A DNA stretch of 64,000 bases from Anaeramoeba flamelloides (Eukaryota > Metamonada > Anaeramoebidae), in contig JANTQA010000015.1 of NCBI GenBank assembly GCA_027625915.1, forward strand, positions 1,054,001 to 1,118,000. The letters run 5' to 3'. A program made the translations under genes and the position numbers. The number at the start of each line of letters is the position of its first letter. Positions within the stretch are counted from its first letter, which is position 1. Below, one piece after another: positions 59,047-64,000 of this stretch. The notes under the pieces were generated by a model. That model saw nothing but the letters and a program-made list of their open reading frames with translations. It made no database searches and was not told the DNA's origin.

Positions 59047-60290
59047 AAGGGATTAGTGTCTATTAGGGATAAGCCTAAGATCAATGTGTGTTATTATTGT
59101 GTGAAAATATCATTAGTTCACTATGATTTTTCATGTTTCTAAATATTCTATTAGTAAAATAAAACTATGTGTTGATCTATTCAATTAAAAATGCACCTTG
59201 AAGTAGTAAAAAACCCAGAATTTTGGAAAAAAATCTGAATTTCTCTTCAAATTTAAAAGTTGAATTATCATTCTTAAGACTACAAAGTTTGTAAAATATC
59301 TTTCTTAATATTGTTGTGAAAATGTAGATTAGTTGCCAAAAATTCAATTTTTATCAAAAAATTAAATAATTATCAAATGGAAGTTTTGATAAAATATTTT
59401 TGCAAATATTGGAAATATATTGATACTACAATTAGCCTTATAAAAAGGAAACAAATATAATTTTTGTTTAGGTTTTGTGTTTTGATCATTATTGAGTTAA
59501 TCTTTGAAATTATTAAAAATGTGAAAAAATACTATTGCCAAAATAATGTATGAAGTAAAGTTGAATCTGTGTTTCAAAAAAAAAAAAAAAAGTATGTTTA
59601 AAAGTTATAGAAGACCGATATATTAACCGATCAAATAAACTGGTATTAGACCATATACCAATATGATAATGATCTTTTAATGTTATATTATTCAAAAATA
59701 AATTCTAAAAATGAAGGATAAAAAAAGAAAAATTATCTCAAAAAATAGATACAATTTTTAAAATTTTTACTTATCGAAAAACAAAAAAATTAGAAAAAAA
59801 TTGAAAATTATTGAAAATTTTCGACTAAATTTAATCCATAATTTAATATTTACTGTAAATATCAAGAAGTTTACTTGCAAAATTGATTTGAACTTAAGTA
59901 TTCCATTGAAGAATGAATTGGATGTTCTATTAAAATAAGTAAGAAAAAAAATCAAGGATTTTGTTTTGAAAAATAGATTATATTCGTTGTTCACACATTA
60001 TTTTGATCAATGTAGTTACTTTTGAAACAACTAAATGTGTATTATTAAATCCTGAGATACTATTATTTGGGGTTTCTTGTTTTCGGATTGGTGAAGGAAT
60101 TAATTTTGAAAAACATTTACAAAAGGGATAATTTTTTTAATTGTGATCATTATGTAAAAATGTAATAATTTGTTGTCCAATTTATTGATATTAAATTCTT
60201 TAAAGCAATTTGAGACAACCAGTAATATTTACACCCAATAATAACATACTTTGATTATAGAGAATTCATGTTCATGTTAATTCCACAAGC
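59047..60290. mobile_element. Foldback A, copy 2 (interior inverted)
   Basis: Segment 59270-59515 is the reverse complement of about 21000-21240 (landmarks GTAGATTAGTTGCCAAAAAT, AATATTGGAAATATATTGAT), while about 60190-60260 matches 21390-21440 in direct orientation (TTTACACCCAATAATAACAT, TTTGATTATAGAGAATTC). The left edge (AAGGGATTAGTGTCTATTAG) resembles the arm of copy 1. The arms, being complementary, read the same either way, so only the loop shows the inversion. Confidence 0.58.
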
Positions 60291-60547
60291 CTCTCAAGAA
60301 AAAAGAAACACTGCTACTTATTTCAACCGCATTGTATAATAAGTCAAAAGTGTTTCTTTTAACAATAGTTTTACATCAAAAAATAAAACAATTCTGAATT
60401 ATTCGCTAAAAAATTTGATTAATCTAAATCATTAATTTATGTAATAACAAAGCAACTGTTAAACAGAGTTTATTTCTGGGGAAGCTTGTTGAGTCAATAA
60501 ATATGTTAAGTTTCACTTTCAAATCTGATTTTTTTTAAAAAGTAAAC

Positions 60548-60568
60548 AACAATCCAACTTGGATTGTT
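60548..60568. promoter_or_regulatory. 21-bp perfect dyad upstream of the Rab gene
   Basis: AACAATCCAA, one base, then TTGGATTGTT. The GC content is above its surroundings and the centre lies about 64 nt before the Rab14-like start codon. It could be a transcription-factor site or a hairpin in the leader. No other gene in the window has this sequence upstream, so a regulatory role is inference. Confidence 0.35.
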
Positions 60569-60621
60569 ATGATTTTATTTTTTTACATTTTCACATATCA
60601 TTTTTTTAAATTGTTTTTTTC

Positions 60622-64000
<3,379 letters not shown>

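Larger units (their letters stand above)
57577..60621. other. Intergenic region between formin and Rab14-like genes
   Basis: It contains an inverted copy of repeat E (57775-58330) with a 59-nt poly-T run inside (57912-57970), a TIR family 2 copy (about 58580-58960) and foldback A copy 2 (about 59047-60290). A perfect 21-bp dyad lies at 60548-60568, 54 nt before the Rab start codon. No credible gene was seen. Confidence 0.62.

Overview
The window is nuclear DNA from a very AT-rich unicellular eukaryote. Genes are broken by GT-AG introns, proteins carry Asn, Gln and Ser runs encoded by simple repeats, and non-coding DNA is full of A/T homopolymers and (AT)n tracts. No prokaryotic, organellar, tRNA or rRNA signal was seen. 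The gene set (CDF transporter, RAD9, NUP210, formin, Rab14-like GTPase) is ordinary for a free-living amoeboid or flagellate protist. An Anaeramoeba-like or amoebozoan source would fit, but this is inference from composition and style.

Layout: 1-7924 is repeat-rich non-coding DNA. 7925-20073 (+) is a four-exon cation diffusion facilitator gene whose two long introns (4.3 and 6.2 kb) hold most of its length, including a foldback element and a 5'-truncated LINE with target-site duplication. 20074-23316 is a nest of repeats, one TIR element inserted in the (AT)n end of another. 23317-24504 (+) is RAD9. 27485-34041 (-) is a two-exon NUP210/gp210 gene. 38684-40033 (+) is a HEAT-like protein resembling the C-terminal half of condensin subunit CAP-G. 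45455-47836 (+) is an intronless Na+/H+ exchanger. 51295-57576 (+) is a three-exon Diaphanous-type formin. 60622 to at least 61365 (+) is the 5' part of a Rab14-like gene whose 3' exons lie outside or far downstream.

The genes do not form a pathway. Nuclear functions (RAD9 clamp, nuclear pore ring, possible condensin) and membrane or cytoskeleton functions (CDF, NHE, formin, Rab) are simply neighbours. The structured non-coding part is a collection of short TIR and foldback elements with no transposase gene in the window: a TA-flanked Tc1/mariner-like MITE family with five copies, a second TA-flanked family with about four copies, large hairpins with nearly identical arms, and older dispersed repeats shared between introns and intergenic DNA.

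Most notable: the CDF protein lacks two of the four residues of the transport-site metal ligands; RAD9 carries an 80-residue low-complexity insertion; NUP210 has almost no tail after its membrane segment; A-rich (A5-6C)n arrays precede two splice acceptors; and the transposon copies are nested well enough to give relative ages. All exon joins given here were checked by hand for reading phase, but no database search or RNA evidence was available.
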